Under the pieces are notes generated by a model. That model saw only the letters and a program-made list of their open reading frames with translations. It was not told the origin of the DNA and did no database searches. 49,400 nucleotides of DNA, taken from an uncultured Alistipes sp. Lineage in GTDB: Bacteria; Bacteroidota; Bacteroidia; Bacteroidales; Rikenellaceae. Position 1 is the stretch's first letter, and the number at the start of each line of letters is the position of its first letter. The DNA is taken from positions 1 through 49,400 of the forward strand of contig CALUKH010000011.1 in the NCBI GenBank assembly GCA_944321185.1, written 5' to 3'. The position numbers and the translations under genes were made by a program. Below, one piece after another: positions 23,252 to 32,000 of the stretch.

Positions 23252-24445
23252 ATGGAGGTCAAAACCATCGCATTCTACAACAGACCCTTCCCCTCGGGTG
23301 GCGCCGAAACCGTATCGCGGAATCTGGCCCACTATTTCCATAAACAGGGACTGCGCGTACTCATCTATACCTCGCAACTGGAGGAGGGACTGCTCACGGA
23401 GCAGGATCGCAAGGCGTTCGAAACCCGCGTGCTCCCGTGGGCCGAATATGAGAACCATCCGGAGAATGTCCGTTTCCTGCGCGATTCGCTGACCGCCGAA
23501 CAGGTCGACCTGCTGATCGTGCAGGGTTGCACGAACTTTCCGTTCGGAGACCTCTACGGCCAGGTCCGCACGCGGCTGATCTTCTGCCTGCACAGCATCC
23601 CCCTGTGGGAGGTCGACGACTGGAAAGTCCGCAAGAGCAGCCAGATCTACAACCCCACCTGGCGTCGCAGACTGGAGTTCATCCTGTTTCGCAAACCGGT
23701 CTACCGGCTCACCGACAAACTCAAACGACGCTTCCTGCGCCGCTATGCGGACATCCATGCCCATACGGATCGATTCGTGACCCTCTGCCCGGAATACGGC
23801 CGGCAGCTGTCGCACGAACTGCAAAGATACGGACACGCCACCTTCCCGGAACGACTGGCCGCCATCGCCAATCCGCTGCTGCCGCCCCAGGAGCCGACCC
23901 ATTGCCCCAAGGAGAAGATCGTCCTCTATGTCGGACGCTTCTCCTACTGCGACAAACGCATCGACCGGCTGCTGAAGATCTGGCACCGGATCGAACACAC
24001 GCTCCCCGACTGGCGGCTGATCCTGGTCGGCGACGGCCCCGAAAGGGAGAATCTGCACGCACTCGCCCGCCGGCTCAGGCTCGGACGGGTCGAATTCGCC
24101 GGCTATCAGTCCGATGTCGCCCCGTACTATCGCCGGGCTACGTTCGTCTGTCTGACCTCCGTCTTCGAAGGGTTCGGCATGTGCTTCGCCGAGGGCCAGC
24201 AGTACGGTGCGATCCCCGTGTCGTTCGACTCCTACGCCGCCATCCGCGAAATCACGCGCAACGGCGAGGCCGGCATCCTCGTCCCGCCGTTCAGCAAACG
24301 ACAGTATGCCCGCCGGCTGATGGACGCCATGCTCGACGAAGAGGCCCAGGCCCGGATGCGCGAACAATGCTACCGGCAGGCTGCCAGCTACGATCTGGAA
24401 CGAATCGGCGCAGAGTGGCTCCGTCTCTTCAAGCATATGAACTGA
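23252..24445 (+). CDS. Glycosyltransferase family 4 protein
   Basis: A 397-residue GT-B fold enzyme that probably transfers a sugar from a nucleotide donor during surface glycan synthesis. The N-terminal acceptor domain starts MEVKTIAFYNRPFPSGGAET; the GGAE element is typical of GT4. The C-terminal donor domain shows IVLYVGRFSYCDKRIDRLLKIW, WRLILVGDGPERENL, and the EX7E-type region SVFEGFGMCFAEGQQYGAIPVSFD. The ATG at 23252 is chosen because the upstream extension overlaps the terminator. It is followed 4 bp later by a second glycosyltransferase. Donor and acceptor are unknown. Confidence 0.9.
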   Translation: MEVKTIAFYNRPFPSGGAETVSRNLAHYFHKQGLRVLIYTSQLEEGLLTEQDRKAFETRVLPWAEYENHPENVRFLRDSLTAEQVDLLIVQGCTNFPFGDLYGQVRTRLIFCLHSIPLWEVDDWKVRKSSQIYNPTWRRRLEFILFRKPVYRLTDKLKRRFLRRYADIHAHTDRFVTLCPEYGRQLSHELQRYGHATFPERLAAIANPLLPPQEPTHCPKEKIVLYVGRFSYCDKRIDRLLKIWHRIEHTLPDWRLILVGDGPERENLHALARRLRLGRVEFAGYQSDVAPYYRRATFVCLTSVFEGFGMCFAEGQQYGAIPVSFDSYAAIREITRNGEAGILVPPFSKRQYARRLMDAMLDEEAQARMREQCYRQAASYDLERIGAEWLRLFKHMN

Positions 24446-24449
24446 ACCC

Positions 24450-25685
24450 ATGAAAAAGATCGCCTTCATCATCATCCGCTACGGCCGCGAAGTGAACGGC
24501 GGCGCCGAGGCTCACTGTCGCATGCTGGCCGAACGGCTGACCCCCTATTACGACGTCGAGGTGCTGACCACCACCACGCGGGTTTTCAACGATCCCGCGC
24601 AGGATTTCGAGGAGGGAACGTCGGTCGAAAACGGCGTACGGATCCGTCGTTTCAAGCCCCATCCGGTTGATGGCGAGCGCTATCTGACCTATTACCGCCA
24701 CGGAAAATGGGCCCGGCGGATCCGGATCCGGCTCGACAAACTCGGTCTGCTGGGAGTGTTCACAACGCTGCATCCGACCTGGAAGTTCGGTCTCGAGGCC
24801 GAGCGGCGGATGTTCGAGGCGCAACCCGACCACACGCCGCAGATGATGGAGTTCATCCGGGATCACCGCGAGGAGTACCACGCCTTCCTCTTCATGAACT
24901 TCTACTTCAGCCAGACGGTCTTCGGAACGCAGATCGCCCCCGAAAAGAGCATCCTCATCCCGCTGGCCCATCCCGACAAGCCGCTCTATTTCGCCTCCAA
25001 CATCCCGATGTTCACCCTCATCCGCCACATCGCCTTCAACACGCGGGCCGAAGAGCGAATGTGCCGCCGGATCTTCGGACGGGCAATGGCGCCGGGGAGC
25101 ATCGTGGGTTGCGGCATCGAAGAGGTCGAAGCGGCCGACTGGACGACGGTCCGGGAACGTTACGGACTGCCCGAACGCTATGTGCTCTACCTGGGGCGCG
25201 TCACGCGGCAGAAGATCGGCCGCATCATCCCCGAGTTCCTGCGTTACAAACGGCGCTACGGCGGCACGGCCCGTCTGGTGATGATCGGGGGGATCGATCC
25301 GGAGGTCGAACGTCCGGCCGGCGACGAGGTCATCATGACCGGATTTGTCGACGACGCCGAAAAGAGCGCCATCGTGCGTCATGCCACGGTGATGGTCAAC
25401 CCTTCGGCGCAGGAGAGCCTCTCGCTGCTGATGCTCGAGGCGATGCAGAACCGCATCCCGGCACTGGTCAACGGGCGGAGCGAAGTGATGAAGGATCACT
25501 GCCGACTGAGCGGTGCGGCGCTCTGGTACGACAGCTGGCGCGACTTCCGCCACAAGCTCCACCGGCTGCTCGATGACGACGCCTTGCGCCAGCGGCTCAC
25601 CGCCCGTGGCCCGGCCTACGTCGAGGCCAACTACTCCTGGGCAGTCATCATTTCCAGGCTGCGGGAGCTGATCGAGCGTCTTTAG
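24450..25685 (+). CDS. Glycosyltransferase family 4 protein
   Basis: A 411-residue GT-B enzyme. The N-terminus reads MKKIAFIIIRYGREVNGGAE, the usual GT4 acceptor-side start. The donor domain contains RYVLYLGRVTRQKIGRIIPE, ARLVMIGGIDPEVERPAGDE, and the acidic motif NPSAQESLSLLMLEAMQNRIPALVN. It starts 4 bp after the preceding GT gene and is co-transcribed with it. The two are unlike each other outside the GT4 core, so they likely add successive sugars to one glycan (inference). Confidence 0.9.
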   Translation: MKKIAFIIIRYGREVNGGAEAHCRMLAERLTPYYDVEVLTTTTRVFNDPAQDFEEGTSVENGVRIRRFKPHPVDGERYLTYYRHGKWARRIRIRLDKLGLLGVFTTLHPTWKFGLEAERRMFEAQPDHTPQMMEFIRDHREEYHAFLFMNFYFSQTVFGTQIAPEKSILIPLAHPDKPLYFASNIPMFTLIRHIAFNTRAEERMCRRIFGRAMAPGSIVGCGIEEVEAADWTTVRERYGLPERYVLYLGRVTRQKIGRIIPEFLRYKRRYGGTARLVMIGGIDPEVERPAGDEVIMTGFVDDAEKSAIVRHATVMVNPSAQESLSLLMLEAMQNRIPALVNGRSEVMKDHCRLSGAALWYDSWRDFRHKLHRLLDDDALRQRLTARGPAYVEANYSWAVIISRLRELIERL

Positions 25686-25760
25686 ACCGCCGGACAACGG
25701 AGCGGGTGACGGGGAGCGCCGCAATCAGCGGAGCGCTTGTGACAGCGGCAAAACAGATCA

Positions 25761-25866
25761 CCGGCAGCGTGCGGAGACGACAGCCAAGCGAAACAGTCGG
25801 CAGAACTCAGCGGCCGGCAGCGTGCGGAGACGGTAACCACGCAGCACAGCCGGCAGAACGGAATAA
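25761..25866 (+). repeat. Diverged 53-bp tandem duplication
   Basis: CCGGCAGCGTGCGGAGACG occurs at 25761 and again at 25814. The remainder of each unit aligns loosely (for example CAGTCGGCAGAAC versus CAGCCGGCAGAAC). It lies in the GT-secreted protein spacer, which otherwise holds no gene. Confidence 0.7.
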
Positions 25867-25869
25867 AAA

Positions 25870-25898
25870 ACGGCGGATCGTCCGGAACGATCCGCCGT
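25870..25898 (-). terminator. Terminator of the secreted-protein gene
   Basis: Perfect 12-bp stem ACGGCGGATCGT/ACGATCCGCCGT with loop CCGGA; on the minus strand it is followed by TTTTTTATTC. The plus-strand side has only a weak T-run. Confidence 0.88.
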
Positions 25899-25941
25899 CT
25901 TGCATGCCTCGGGCTTCGGGCAGCAGGCTTTCGACCAGGCG

Positions 25942-26802
25942 TCAGAAACGGTGCACGGCCCGCACGAGGAACTTGTTGTACTTGGGAATCTCCACCACGT
26001 AGGGCGGTTCGATGCTCATGTGCGACGTATAGGCGTTTTTATCGTCTATTTCGGTCGACGAGAAGTAGTAGACCATGCGGTCCATCCGCTTGCCGCCGGC
26101 CTCCTTCAGCGTTCCGTTGAACGCATTGCGGGCACGACGGTCGTTGTGGAGCCGCGATCCGCCGTTGTAGTTGTGACCGATGGTCAGCAGTTCGTCGATG
26201 GCCGGCAGATACCACCCTTCGCCCTGCTCGCGGCACCACTTGAAGGCAGGGAAATCCTCCCACGAAAGGTTGTTCTCCTCGATGTAACGGGCCACGGTCT
26301 GCATGTTGACCCTCCCGTCGGTACGGTGATCGGCCCCCACCGTACGCAGTTCCGGCTTGCGGAACACACTCCACGGCAGGTACAGCTCTTCGAGCGAAAT
26401 GATCAGTCCGTGGCGCCGGTCCTCCGAGAGCTGGCAGACAACCCCCTTCACGCCGTTGACATCGTACAACTCACCGATTGCATACTCGCGGAGAGGCAAC
26501 GTCTCGACTGCCGTTGTCGATTCGGAGCGTGAGGCCGCGGAACCGGTCGTCGCGGCGGACGTCTCACGCGTGTAGTACTCCGTCTCGCCGTTGGCATAAC
26601 GGATATAGTGGATCTCGAGTGTGGGCAGCACATAGGTCGGCCCGTCGGGATTGGTAAAGCGTTTGTAACGAACGCTCTGCGGAGAGACCTCGATCACTTT
26701 GGCCTCGATCTTCGTCGAGTCGGTCTTCACGATCAGATCCTGGGCCGAGGCACCGAAGATCCCGAACAAAGCTGCTACGAGCAGCAGGAAACATCTTTTC
26801 AT
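25942..26802 (-). CDS. Secreted protein of unknown function
   Basis: A 286-residue protein. MKRCFLLLVAALFGIFGASAQ is a cleavable Sec signal peptide. Residues ~22-75 (LIVKTDSTKIEAKVIEVSP, then FTNPDGPTYVLPTLEI) match a short beta domain common at the N-terminus of Bacteroidota exported proteins. After a Ser/Thr/Ala linker, residues ~105-286 resemble DUF1566/Fibrobacter-paralogue type repeats (WYLPAIDELLTIG, YYFSSTEID, and the end FLVRAVHRF). Such domains are found in surface or secreted proteins without known activity. It is transcribed alone, divergent from ftsY. Confidence 0.78.
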   Translation of the reverse strand: MKRCFLLLVAALFGIFGASAQDLIVKTDSTKIEAKVIEVSPQSVRYKRFTNPDGPTYVLPTLEIHYIRYANGETEYYTRETSAATTGSAASRSESTTAVETLPLREYAIGELYDVNGVKGVVCQLSEDRRHGLIISLEELYLPWSVFRKPELRTVGADHRTDGRVNMQTVARYIEENNLSWEDFPAFKWCREQGEGWYLPAIDELLTIGHNYNGGSRLHNDRRARNAFNGTLKEAGGKRMDRMVYYFSSTEIDDKNAYTSHMSIEPPYVVEIPKYNKFLVRAVHRF

Positions 26803-26825
26803 CTTCTGAGGTACGTGTTGTGATG

Positions 26826-26833
26826 CAAAGATA
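26826..26833 (-). promoter_or_regulatory. Promoter -7 box of the secreted-protein gene
   Basis: TATCTTTG on the minus strand, 23 bp upstream of the start codon. Confidence 0.6.
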
Positions 26834-26855
26834 ACGCTTTTCCAAACATTCTTCG

Positions 26856-26863
26856 TATCTTTG
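26856..26863 (+). promoter_or_regulatory. Promoter -7 box of ftsY-rimO
   Basis: TATCTTTG, 31 bp before the ftsY ATG. The two divergent -7 boxes are only 22 bp apart, so their upstream elements overlap. Confidence 0.65.
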
Positions 26864-26894
26864 CTCCGAGTTTAACGGGACAAAATCTTTGCAC

Positions 26895-27896
26895 ATGGCA
26901 TTTTTCGATATTTTCCGCAAGAAACAACAGGAGGCCCCCGCCTCCGAGGAGCAGACCCGCCGTCAGCAGCAGGAGCTCGACGCCGGACTTGAGAAGACCA
27001 AAAGCGGTCTCTTCTCGAAACTGGCACGCGCCGTAGCGGGACGGTCGACCGTCGACGCCGACGTGCTCGACAACCTCGAGGAGGTGCTCATCACCTCGGA
27101 TGTCGGCGTGGAGACCACCGTGAAGATCATCCGCCGCATCGAGGAGCGCGTCGCCCGCGACAAGTACATGAATACCTCCGAGCTGCAGTCGATCCTGCGC
27201 GAGGAGATCGCCTCGCTGCTCGAACAGGCCCAGGGTTCGGCCGAGAACTTCGGCCTCGACGCCCGCGAAGGCGAACCCTACGTGGTGATGGTCGTCGGGG
27301 TGAACGGCGCCGGCAAGACCACCACCATCGGCAAACTCGCCGCACAGCTCACCAAGGCCGGACGCAAGGTCTGGATCGGTGCCGCCGACACGTTCCGCGC
27401 CGCGGCCATCGACCAGCTGCAGGTCTGGGCCGACCGCGCCGGCGCCACGATGATCCGCCAGCAGATGGGTTCCGACCCCGCATCGGTGGCCTTCGACACG
27501 CTCACCTCGGCCAAGGCCAACGGTGCCGACGTGGTGCTGATCGATACGGCCGGACGTCTGCACAACAAGATCAACCTGATGAACGAGCTGACGAAGATCC
27601 GCAACGTCATGGGCAAGGTCATCCCCGGAGCGCCCCACGAAGTGATGCTCGTGCTGGACGGCTCGACCGGCCAGAATGCCTTCGAACAGGCCCGTCAGTT
27701 CACCCAGGCCACGCAGGTCACCTCGCTCGCCATCACCAAGCTCGACGGCACGGCTAAGGGCGGCGTGGTGATCGGCATCAGCGACCAGTTCCACATCCCG
27801 GTCCGCTACATCGGCATCGGCGAAGGCATCGACCAGCTGCGCATCTTCGACCGCCGGGAGTTTGTCAACGCATTGTTCGGACATGAAAAAAATTAA
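26895..27896 (+). CDS. ftsY: Signal recognition particle receptor FtsY
   Basis: A 333-residue SRP-family GTPase that docks SRP-ribosome complexes at the inner membrane. Residues ~30-115 are the helical N domain. The G domain carries G1 GVNGAGKTTT (135-144), DTFRAAAIDQLQVWA, DTAGRLHNKINLMNEL, TKLDGTAKGG, and the C-terminal GIGEGIDQLRIFDRREFV. The acidic A domain is very short (FRKKQQEAPASEEQ). The ATG at 26895 is chosen over the in-frame TTG at 26889. rimO begins inside the last 14 bp of this gene. Confidence 0.97.
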   Translation: MAFFDIFRKKQQEAPASEEQTRRQQQELDAGLEKTKSGLFSKLARAVAGRSTVDADVLDNLEEVLITSDVGVETTVKIIRRIEERVARDKYMNTSELQSILREEIASLLEQAQGSAENFGLDAREGEPYVVMVVGVNGAGKTTTIGKLAAQLTKAGRKVWIGAADTFRAAAIDQLQVWADRAGATMIRQQMGSDPASVAFDTLTSAKANGADVVLIDTAGRLHNKINLMNELTKIRNVMGKVIPGAPHEVMLVLDGSTGQNAFEQARQFTQATQVTSLAITKLDGTAKGGVVIGISDQFHIPVRYIGIGEGIDQLRIFDRREFVNALFGHEKN

Positions 27897-29202
27897 CGTC
27901 ATCACGCTCGGCTGCTCGAAGAACACCGTCGACAGCGAACACCTCATGGCCCGCCTGGCGGCCGCCGGCTACGAAGTCCTCTTCGACAGCGACCGCACGG
28001 ACGCCAAAGTGGTCGTCATCAACACCTGCGGATTCATCGGCGACGCCAAGCAGGAGTCCATCGACATGATCCTGCGCGCCGCCCAGGCCAAAAAGGCCGG
28101 ACGCATCGAGAAACTGTTCGTCATCGGCTGCCTGGCGGAACGCTACGCCGACGAGCTGCGGCACGAAATCCCCGAAGTCGACGAGTACTTCGGAGCCCGC
28201 ACGTGGGACGGCATCGTGCGCGCGCTGGGCGCCTCGGAGGATCCGGCCCTGGCCACCGAACGCCATCTAACCACTCCGAAGCATTACGCCTATCTGAAGA
28301 TCTCCGAGGGGTGCAACTGGAAGTGCGGCTACTGCGCCATTCCGCTCATCCGCGGACCGCACGTCTCCGTCCCGATGGAGGAGCTCGAGGAGGAGGCCCG
28401 CAAACTGGCTCAGCGGGGCGTGCGCGAACTGATCGTCATCGCGCAGGACACCACCTACTACGGCCTCGACCTCTACGGCAAACGCATGCTGGCCGAACTG
28501 CTGCGTCGGTTGTGCCGCATCGACGGCATCGAGTGGATCCGCCTCCACTACGCCTATCCGGCCGCCTTCCCCGAGGATGTCATCGAGGTGATGGCCTCCG
28601 AACCCAAGATCTGCAAGTACCTCGACATCCCCTTCCAGCACATCTCCGACGCCCAGCTCTCGGCCATGCTGCGCCGCCATACCAAGGCCGAAGCCCTGGA
28701 GCTGATCCACAAGCTGCGCACGGCAATCCCCGATCTGGCGCTGCGCACCACCCTGCTGGTCGGCTACCCGGGCGAGACCGAAGCCGATTTCGAGGAGTTG
28801 ATGGAGTTTGTGCGCGAGGTGCGTTTCGACCGCCTCGGCGTCTTCGCCTACTCCGAGGAGGAGGGGACCTGGTCGGCGCGGAAGCTCCGCAACGATGTCC
28901 CCGAGGAGGTCAAGCAGCAGCGCGTCGACCGCATCATGGCGCTGCAGAACGAAATCTCGCTCGAAAACAACCGCCGGCGCGTCGGCCGTACGGAACGCGT
29001 GCTGATCGATTCGCGACAGGGCGACTGGTATGTCGGCCGCTCGCAGTACGATTCGCCGGAGGTCGATCAGGAGATCCTCATCCCCACGGGCGGGAAGCGG
29101 CTGCTGAAGGGCCATTTCTATCCCGTACGCATCGATGCGGCCGAAGATTACGATCTCTACGCCTCCGTCGTGGAGCCCGTGAAGAGCCGTTCCGCAAAAT
29201 AA
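27883..29202 (+). CDS. rimO: Ribosomal protein S12 methylthiotransferase RimO
   Basis: A 439-residue radical-SAM enzyme that adds a methylthio group to an Asp of ribosomal protein S12. The N-terminal UPF0004 domain binds a second 4Fe-4S cluster through C11 (ITLGCSKN), C49 (NTCGFIG) and C83 (IGCLAE). The radical-SAM motif CNWKCGYC (C144, C148, C151) is intact. The C-terminal TRAM domain is present (~375-439). LGCSKNTVDSE is diagnostic for RimO rather than MiaB. It overlaps ftsY by 14 bp, indicating translational coupling. Confidence 0.97.
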   Translation: MKKINVITLGCSKNTVDSEHLMARLAAAGYEVLFDSDRTDAKVVVINTCGFIGDAKQESIDMILRAAQAKKAGRIEKLFVIGCLAERYADELRHEIPEVDEYFGARTWDGIVRALGASEDPALATERHLTTPKHYAYLKISEGCNWKCGYCAIPLIRGPHVSVPMEELEEEARKLAQRGVRELIVIAQDTTYYGLDLYGKRMLAELLRRLCRIDGIEWIRLHYAYPAAFPEDVIEVMASEPKICKYLDIPFQHISDAQLSAMLRRHTKAEALELIHKLRTAIPDLALRTTLLVGYPGETEADFEELMEFVREVRFDRLGVFAYSEEEGTWSARKLRNDVPEEVKQQRVDRIMALQNEISLENNRRRVGRTERVLIDSRQGDWYVGRSQYDSPEVDQEILIPTGGKRLLKGHFYPVRIDAAEDYDLYASVVEPVKSRSAK

Positions 29203-29234
29203 TTTGTGTTTTATCCTTTTTTTGCTTACCTTTG
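29203..29234 (+). promoter_or_regulatory. Promoter of the coiled-coil gene and zapA
   Basis: TTTG (29203-29206), 20 bp, TACCTTTG (29227-29234), starting right after the rimO stop. Confidence 0.8.
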
Positions 29235-29264
29235 AAAAAGCAAAACGGACCTATTCCGAAACCG

Positions 29265-29585
29265 ATGGCCGATAAGAGTGTGATAACGAACATCGAAGCC
29301 CGTGTCAGGCAGTTGATCGACGACCACGCCCGGCTGTCGGATCTCTGTGCGGAGCTTACGGCGCAATGCGACGCTCTGCGGGCCGAGAAACGAACTCTGG
29401 AGGAGCGCATCAAGACGCTCGATGCCGAGGTGGCACGCATGCAGCTGGCCGAAGGGCTCGCAGGAGGAGGTCCCAACCGCGACAAGGCGAGGGCACGGAT
29501 CAACAAACTGATGCGGGAGGTTGACAAATGCATCGCCCTGCTGGGCAAGCCGGCCGAAATTCCCGATTCCGGATCCGCAAAATGA
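29265..29585 (+). CDS. Small coiled-coil protein upstream of zapA
   Basis: A 106-residue protein. Residues ~8-65 are a continuous coiled coil (IEARVRQLIDDHARLSDLC, LRAEKRTLEERIKTLDAEV). A Gly-rich hinge (AGGGPNRDKAR) leads to a second helix, INKLMREVDKCIALLG. Its position 55 bp ahead of zapA, size and coiled coil suggest a Z-ring-associated partner similar in style to ZapB (inference; no sequence homology claimed). The ATG at 29265 follows a consensus promoter by 30 bp. Confidence 0.82.
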   Translation: MADKSVITNIEARVRQLIDDHARLSDLCAELTAQCDALRAEKRTLEERIKTLDAEVARMQLAEGLAGGGPNRDKARARINKLMREVDKCIALLGKPAEIPDSGSAK

Positions 29586-29640
29586 CCGGAACGAATGGCC
29601 GCAAGCCCCTGGATGAAACTGGAGATAAACGAAAACGAAA

Positions 29641-29940
29641 ATGGCCAAACAGTCGATAACCCTCAAAATAGCCGGTAAAAGCTATCCTTTTACCATCGAC
29701 AGCGACAAGGAAGAGGCCTATCGACTGGCCGAACGGGAGGTGAACAATTTCCTGGTGACCATCAAGCAGAAAAACTTCAAGGGTTGGAACGACCTCGACT
29801 ACATGTCGATCACCGCCCTGAACTTCGCCATCACCAACGTCATGTCCCGCCAAAGCCGCGAAGCCAGTGAGGATGACCTTCGTCGCTTGAAACAGTTGGA
29901 AAGCGACATCGACTCCTACCTGAACAACCCCCGTCGCTAA
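29641..29940 (+). CDS. zapA: Cell division protein ZapA
   Basis: A 99-residue ZapA homologue that bundles FtsZ filaments. The beta-rich head MAKQSITLKIAGKSYPFTID and EEAYRLAEREVNNFLVTIKQ are characteristic, followed by a C-terminal coiled coil (EASEDDLRRLKQLESDIDSY). It lies upstream of the 6S-like RNA and rny, paralleling the zapA-ssrS linkage known from Proteobacteria. Confidence 0.92.
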   Translation: MAKQSITLKIAGKSYPFTIDSDKEEAYRLAEREVNNFLVTIKQKNFKGWNDLDYMSITALNFAITNVMSRQSREASEDDLRRLKQLESDIDSYLNNPRR

Positions 29941-29943
29941 CCC

Positions 29944-30060
29944 GGGGGGGGGCGAGAGAAGGGGCCGAGAGATGAGGAGGAGAAGAGGAAGAGGGAGAGG
30001 AAGAGAGGAAGAAAGGAAGAAGAGGAAGAGACGAGAGAAGAAAAGAGGAGATACCGGGAA
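29944..30060 (+). other. G9 tract and purine-rich 3' flank of zapA
   Basis: Three bases after the zapA stop is a run of nine G (29944-29952), then about 100 nt made almost only of A and G. An in-frame run of Arg/Lys/Glu codons exists here but has no gene-like start context or composition, so I do not call a gene. The remaining 30061-30190 holds no recognisable feature. Confidence 0.65.
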
Positions 30061-30197
30061 AAGGCTGGGCGGAAGATCATTCGAATCCTGCACCCGCCCG
30101 AAATCCCGACCAAAAGATATACGAAGCTCCGGCAAACGGTCTGACGACCAACGGCACGACTTCGACTGATGAGGTTCTTTTACATATCAGAATCTAC

Positions 30198-30401
30198 CCG
30201 CATAGATTCCTTAAAGCTTTGCGAAACTGAACACTTTTTATATTGGGGCAACTTGCGATGCTTCAAAATCAGGCCTTACTACCCGCAATGGGGAGTGCGT
30301 TACGGCGCACCGTTGGAAGATTGCGATACTCGGAGCCCCCACACATGACTAATCTTGCAGATTCGTCAAACGAGACTAAGGAGCCTATGCGGTTTTTTTT
30401 T
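30198..30401 (+). ncRNA. ssrS: Probable 6S RNA
   Basis: About 200 nt fold into a long interrupted rod. Closing stem CCGCATAG/CTATGCGG (30198-30205 with 30385-30392) is followed by TCCTTA/TAAGGA, then a large asymmetric internal loop whose 3' side can form a small hairpin (TCG/CGA). Then TGGGGC pairs with GCCCCA, CGCAAT with ATTGCG, and an apical hairpin GTGCG/CGCAC tops the rod. A T9 run (30393-30401) follows the closing stem, so it doubles as terminator. The rod with central bubble, length and location between zapA and rny are the hallmarks of 6S RNA, which binds RNA polymerase holoenzyme as an open-promoter mimic. No clear promoter was found immediately upstream; the 5' end is approximate. 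Confidence 0.75.
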
Positions 30402-30448
30402 AGACACAACGATTAACCTAATTAATAATTAAAAACACGTAAAGAACA

Positions 30449-31996
30449 ATGTATACCACCATTTTGGTAGCCTGCATCTCTGCGGTGGTCGCCGTTGCGA
30501 TTTACGCGGTTGTCACGAATTACGTCGTCAAGAACACGATCCGCAAACGCCGCGAAGTCGCCCTCAAGGAGGCCGAATCCGAAGCCGAGATGATCAAGAA
30601 GGAGCGCATCCTTCAGGCCAAGGAGAAGTTTATCCAACTCAAGAGCGAATATGACCGTCAGGTGAACGAGCGCAACCAGAAGCTCAACCAGAGCGAGCAG
30701 CGTGCCAAACAGCTCGAACAGAACCTCCAGAACAAGGAGCGTGACCTGGAGAACAAACTCCGCGAAAACGATCGCCTCAAGGAGCAGATGCAGAACCAGA
30801 TGCAGCTGCTCGAACACAAGAAGGAGGAGATCGACCAGGTGCGCCGCGAACAGAACGTCCGCCTCGAACAGATCTCCGGCATGAGCACCGAGGAGGCCAA
30901 GAACATCCTCATGGAGAACATGAAGGCCGAGGCCAAGACCGAGGCCGCAGCCTATATCAACGAAACCATCGAGGAGGCCAAGATGACCGCTACGAAAGAG
31001 GCCAAACGCATCATCGTGGCCTCGATCCAGCGTGTGGCCACCGAAACGGCCATCGAGAATGCCGTCACGGTCTTCAACATCGAGAGCGACGAGGTCAAGG
31101 GCCGCATCATCGGCCGTGAGGGCCGCAACATCCGCGCCCTGGAAGCCGCCACCGGTATCGAAATCATCGTCGACGATACGCCTGAAGCCATCATCCTGTC
31201 GGGATTCGACCCCGTACGCCGTGAGATCGCCCGCCTGGCGCTCCACCAGCTCGTCACCGACGGCCGCATCCACCCCGCACGCATCGAGGAGGTCGTTGCC
31301 AAGGTCAAGAAACAGATCGAGGAGGAGATCGTCGAGGTCGGAAAACGGACGGCCATCGACCTGGGTATCCACGGTCTGCACCCCGAAATGATCCGCCTGA
31401 TCGGCAAGATGAAATACCGTTCGTCCTACGGCCAGAACCTGTTGCAGCACGCCCGTGAAACGGCCAACCTGGCCGGAATCATGGCTGCCGAACTGGGTCT
31501 GAACCCCAAGATCGCACGCCGCGCCGGTCTGCTGCACGACATCGGCAAGGTGCCCGACGACGAACCCGAACTGCCGCACGCAATCATCGGCATGAAACTC
31601 GCCGAAAAATACAAGGAGAAGCCCGAAGTCTGCAACGCCATCGGTGCCCACCACGACGAGGTGGAGATGACCTCGCTCATTGCACCGATCATCCAGGCTT
31701 GCGACGCCATCTCGGGAGCCCGTCCGGGAGCCCGCCGCGAGGTGGTCGAGAGCTACATCAAGCGTCTGAAGGAGATGGAGGACATCGCGCTTTCGTACCC
31801 CGGTGTCGTGAAGACCTACGCCATCCAGGCCGGTCGCGAGCTGCGAGTCATCGTCGGGGCCGACAAACTCTCGGATCAGGAGTCGGAGGGTCTGTCGCAC
31901 GATATCGCCAAGAAGATCCAGGACGAGATGACCTACCCCGGACAGGTAAAGATCACCGTCATCCGCGAGACCCGCGCCGTCGCCTACGCCAAATAA
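30449..31996 (+). CDS. rny: Ribonuclease Y
   Basis: A 515-residue membrane-anchored endoribonuclease that starts mRNA decay. It has an N-terminal transmembrane helix (~3-28), a long coiled coil (~35-200, for example [20 protein letters not shown]), a KH RNA-binding domain (~208-270, [17 protein letters not shown]), and an HD phosphodiesterase domain (~330-425) with H/HD ligands in [14 protein letters not shown] and [15 protein letters not shown]. All domains are full length. It follows the 6S-like RNA by 47 bp and may read through from it. Confidence 0.97.
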   Translation: MYTTILVACISAVVAVAIYAVVTNYVVKNTIRKRREVALKEAESEAEMIKKERILQAKEKFIQLKSEYDRQVNERNQKLNQSEQRAKQLEQNLQNKERDLENKLRENDRLKEQMQNQMQLLEHKKEEIDQVRREQNVRLEQISGMSTEEAKNILMENMKAEAKTEAAAYINETIEEAKMTATKEAKRIIVASIQRVATETAIENAVTVFNIESDEVKGRIIGREGRNIRALEAATGIEIIVDDTPEAIILSGFDPVRREIARLALHQLVTDGRIHPARIEEVVAKVKKQIEEEIVEVGKRTAIDLGIHGLHPEMIRLIGKMKYRSSYGQNLLQHARETANLAGIMAAELGLNPKIARRAGLLHDIGKVPDDEPELPHAIIGMKLAEKYKEKPEVCNAIGAHHDEVEMTSLIAPIIQACDAISGARPGARREVVESYIKRLKEMEDIALSYPGVVKTYAIQAGRELRVIVGADKLSDQESEGLSHDIAKKIQDEMTYPGQVKITVIRETRAVAYAK

Positions 31997-32000
31997 GCGA

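Noticed and set aside
29972-30169. Arg/Lys/Glu-rich small ORF after zapA
   Set aside because: It is a translation of a nearly pure A/G tract with no promoter or family resemblance.
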